In this document: positions 5,314 to 7,100 of the stretch, piece by piece
Numbering within the stretch: position 1 is the stretch's first letter
How the letters are laid out: each line of letters opens with the position of its first letter
Assembly: GCA_015486785.1 (NCBI GenBank)
Contig: WFQZ01000155.1
Coordinates: 1 to 7,100 of the forward strand
Length of the DNA: 7,100 nt
DNA from: Thermoflexales bacterium
GTDB taxonomy: Bacteria > Chloroflexota > Anaerolineae > B4-G1 > SLSP01
Direction: 5' to 3'
The notes under the pieces: generated by a model
Told to the model about the DNA's origin: nothing
Seen by the model: the letters and a program-made list of their open reading frames with translations, nothing else
Databases searched by the model: none
Translations under genes and position numbers: made by a program

Positions 5314-6387
5314 ATGGACAAAAAATTGGGCATCACAGACCTGGCAAAGCGGGAAGAGCGGTTGGCTTACACGCTCTTAATTCCCACTTTCCTCATTCTC
5401 TTAATCATCGCTTTTTATCCCTTAGGCTCCGTGTTTTATAGCAGCCTGACGAACCGCGAGTTTGCCAGTGCTGAACCGGTGAAGTTCATCGGCTTGCAGA
5501 ATTACTCGGACTTACTTAGCATCACCATCAAGGAGCTGCCCCCCAAGCTGGATGATGCCGGGCAGCCGGTGATTGACGAGAAGACCGGCGAGCAAGTGTA
5601 CGAGCGTTCGATCAAAATCCTGCCGCGTGAGCCGCGCCGCTATCGTGAAGTCTCGCAGTTCTCGTTGTTGGGCAAGCGATACGTCATCGGGGCCACCGAC
5701 CGCGACTTCGTGCGGGCGATCTGGGATACATTGTTGTTCACCGTCATCTCGGTGCTGCTGGAAACGCTGCTGGGGCTTGGCGTTGCGCTGATCGTGAACA
5801 CCAACTTCACAGGGCGCGGCGCGATGCGGGCGGTGATGCTCGTTCCTTGGGCCATTCCCACGGCTGTTTCCTCGCGGATGTGGCAATGGATGTTCGGCTC
5901 AACCCGTACCGGCCTGTTCAACGTTATCGGTCAGGCCCTGGGCTTGAGTAACGGCCAAACGCCCTTCCTCACCGAATCGGCCTGGCAGCTTCCGGCTATG
6001 GTGGCGATTGACGTGTGGAAGACTACGCCTTTTATGGCTTTGCTGCTCCTGGCGGGATTGCAGCTCATCCCCTCCGACCTGTACGAGGCCGCCGACGTTG
6101 ACGGGGCGGGCAAGGTGCGACAGTTCTTCAGCCTCACCCTGCCGCTGCTCAAGCCGACCCTGGCCGTCGCTTTGATCTTCCGTACTCTGGATGCGCTGCG
6201 CGTCTTTGACCTGTTCCAGATTGTGCTGGCCCAAAAACGTTACTCAATGGCCAGCTTCACCTATTATCAACTCATCAACAACCGCGAGATGGGCTACTCA
6301 TCGGCCAGCAGCGTGGTTATCTTCATCATGATCTTTGTCTTTGCCATCATGTACATCCGCATGTTGGGAGGAGTGGAAGCAGAATGA
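5314..6387 (+). CDS. Sugar ABC transporter permease, MalF type
   Basis: A 357-residue inner-membrane subunit forming half of the translocation channel for the sugar bound by the lipoprotein at 3898-5253. The visible order is a cytoplasmic N-terminus (1-18), membrane segment ~19-43, and a long extracytoplasmic stretch ~44-132. The core segments follow at ~136-160, 170-193, 228-251, 280-300 and 333-352. The EAA loop that contacts the ATPase is canonical: YEAADVDGAGKVRQFFSLTLPLL (shown in two parts: YEAADVDGAGK from 257, LTLPLL to 279). The first loop carries an extra polar, charged insert (~72-125, with DEKTGEQVYERS), larger than in minimal MalF-type permeases and perhaps a docking element for the binding protein. 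The start is set by GGGAG 6 bases upstream. Its stop overlaps the next start (ATGA), so the two permeases are translationally coupled. Confidence 0.94.
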   Translation: MDKKLGITDLAKREERLAYTLLIPTFLILLIIAFYPLGSVFYSSLTNREFASAEPVKFIGLQNYSDLLSITIKELPPKLDDAGQPVIDEKTGEQVYERSIKILPREPRRYREVSQFSLLGKRYVIGATDRDFVRAIWDTLLFTVISVLLETLLGLGVALIVNTNFTGRGAMRAVMLVPWAIPTAVSSRMWQWMFGSTRTGLFNVIGQALGLSNGQTPFLTESAWQLPAMVAIDVWKTTPFMALLLLAGLQLIPSDLYEAADVDGAGKVRQFFSLTLPLLKPTLAVALIFRTLDALRVFDLFQIVLAQKRYSMASFTYYQLINNREMGYSSASSVVIFIMIFVFAIMYIRMLGGVEAE

Positions 6388-7100
6388 AACACCAATCACC
6401 AATCGGGCGCATTCTCTTTTGGGGGCTGATCGCAATTGTCGTTGTGTACATGCTGTTCCCGTTCTACTGGGCGATTAACTCCTCGCTCAAATCCGAGGCG
6501 CAGTTGCGGATGACGCCGGCGACGTTCGTCCCCCGCGACCCTAATTCACACGCGGTTGCGCTCACGTTCCAGAACTATCAAGCGGTTTTCCACAACGAGA
6601 AATTCCTGCTGGGGCTTAAAAACAGCATCATCGTTGCCAGCACCACCACCTTCATCTCCCTGCTGGTGGGAGCTTTTGCGGCCTTCGCCTTGGGCAAGCT
6701 GCGCTTCCGGGGCAAGAAAATCTCGCTGTACCTGGTGCTCTCTATGACGATGTTCCCCCAAATCGCCGTGTTGACCGGCTTGTACGCCGTGATTAACGCG
6801 CTGAATATCCCGGCCATTCCGGGCATGATCCTCTCGTACATGTTGTTCACGCTCCCGTTCACCGTGTGGGTGCTCACTTCGTTCTTCCGGGGACTGCCTT
6901 CGGAGATTATGCAGTCGGCGCAGGTGGATGGCGCGACGCCGTTCCAAACTTTCTACCTGATCCTGCTGCCGCTGACGATGCCGGCCCTGGTGACGACCGG
7001 CCTGCTGGCTTTCATCTCGGCCTGGAATGAGTACCTGTTCGCGTTGACTTTCACCTCCATCACCCCGGAGGCGCGGACTGTGCCGGTTGCCATCGCGCTC
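6384..7100 (+). CDS. Sugar ABC transporter permease, MalG type (3' end outside window)
   Basis: The first 239 residues of the second channel subunit; the frame is open to the window end, so roughly 40-50 residues of a usual ~280-residue protein are probably missing. The ATG at 6384 overlaps the preceding TGA (ATGA), and GGGAGGAG (6366-6373) inside the previous gene serves as ribosome binding site. Membrane segments are near 9-30, 78-104, 114-139, 145-168 and 195-220. MalG landmarks are FPFYWAINSSLK (25-36), NSIIVA (80-85), the EAA-loop core QVDGATPFQTFYLILLPL (180-197) and AWNEYLFAL (213-221). The EAA triplet itself reads QSA (177-179) instead of EAA, while the following DGA and LP residues are kept. 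With the MalF-type partner it forms a heterodimeric importer; the ATPase is not in the window. Confidence 0.93.
   Translation, partial: MKHQSPIGRILFWGLIAIVVVYMLFPFYWAINSSLKSEAQLRMTPATFVPRDPNSHAVALTFQNYQAVFHNEKFLLGLKNSIIVASTTTFISLLVGAFAAFALGKLRFRGKKISLYLVLSMTMFPQIAVLTGLYAVINALNIPAIPGMILSYMLFTLPFTVWVLTSFFRGLPSEIMQSAQVDGATPFQTFYLILLPLTMPALVTTGLLAFISAWNEYLFALTFTSITPEARTVPVAIAL

Noticed and set aside
6391..6404. Tandem 7-mer ACCAATC at the start of the MalG-type permease gene
   Set aside because: It consists of only two copies, is inside the coding sequence (residues HQSPI) and has no visible structural consequence.

Overview
The window looks like chromosomal DNA from a GC-rich, Gram-negative-type or monoderm bacterium, most plausibly a member of the Chloroflexota. 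The basis is protein style only: a solute-binding lipoprotein with a Thr/Ala/Pro/Glu-rich linker after the lipobox, a GntR/SBP sensor, and FtsH and Ugd of the kind I associate with that phylum. No rRNA or other taxonomic marker is present, so this assignment is an inference. All genes are on the + strand and they fill almost the whole window. No tRNA, rRNA, CRISPR array or insertion sequence was seen, and no gene-free stretch exceeds 300 bases.

Left part (1-2236): the 3' end of an ftsH-type membrane AAA+ zinc protease gene, cut by the window edge. A 121-base gap follows with a long stem-loop (782-830). Then comes a complete UDP-glucose 6-dehydrogenase gene (871-2190), closed by a textbook Rho-independent terminator (2208-2236). 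These two housekeeping or envelope genes appear unrelated to what follows.

Right part (2249-7100): a carbohydrate uptake locus that begins at a near-consensus sigma-70-type promoter (TTGACG, 16 bp, TATAAT). The first gene (2322-3794) is the most unusual element in the window. It has a GntR winged helix-turn-helix at the N-terminus, and a full-length sugar ABC-transporter solute-binding-protein domain takes the place of the usual ligand domain. It is followed by a regulatory intergenic segment (3795-3897), a secreted solute-binding lipoprotein (3898-5253), an intercistronic stem-loop (5263-5301), and two overlapping MalF/MalG-type permease genes (5314-6387 and 6384-7100, the second cut by the window end). 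No ATP-binding subunit is visible; it may lie downstream or be a shared MsmX/MalK-type ATPase.

Working model (inference): the lipoprotein captures a sugar outside the membrane and the two permeases import it. The cytoplasmic GntR-SBP fusion, visibly related to the lipoprotein itself, senses the sugar or a derivative and controls the operon. The stem-loop between the lipoprotein and permease genes would keep binding protein in excess over permease. The substrate is probably an oligosaccharide or alpha-glucoside, but it cannot be fixed from sequence alone.
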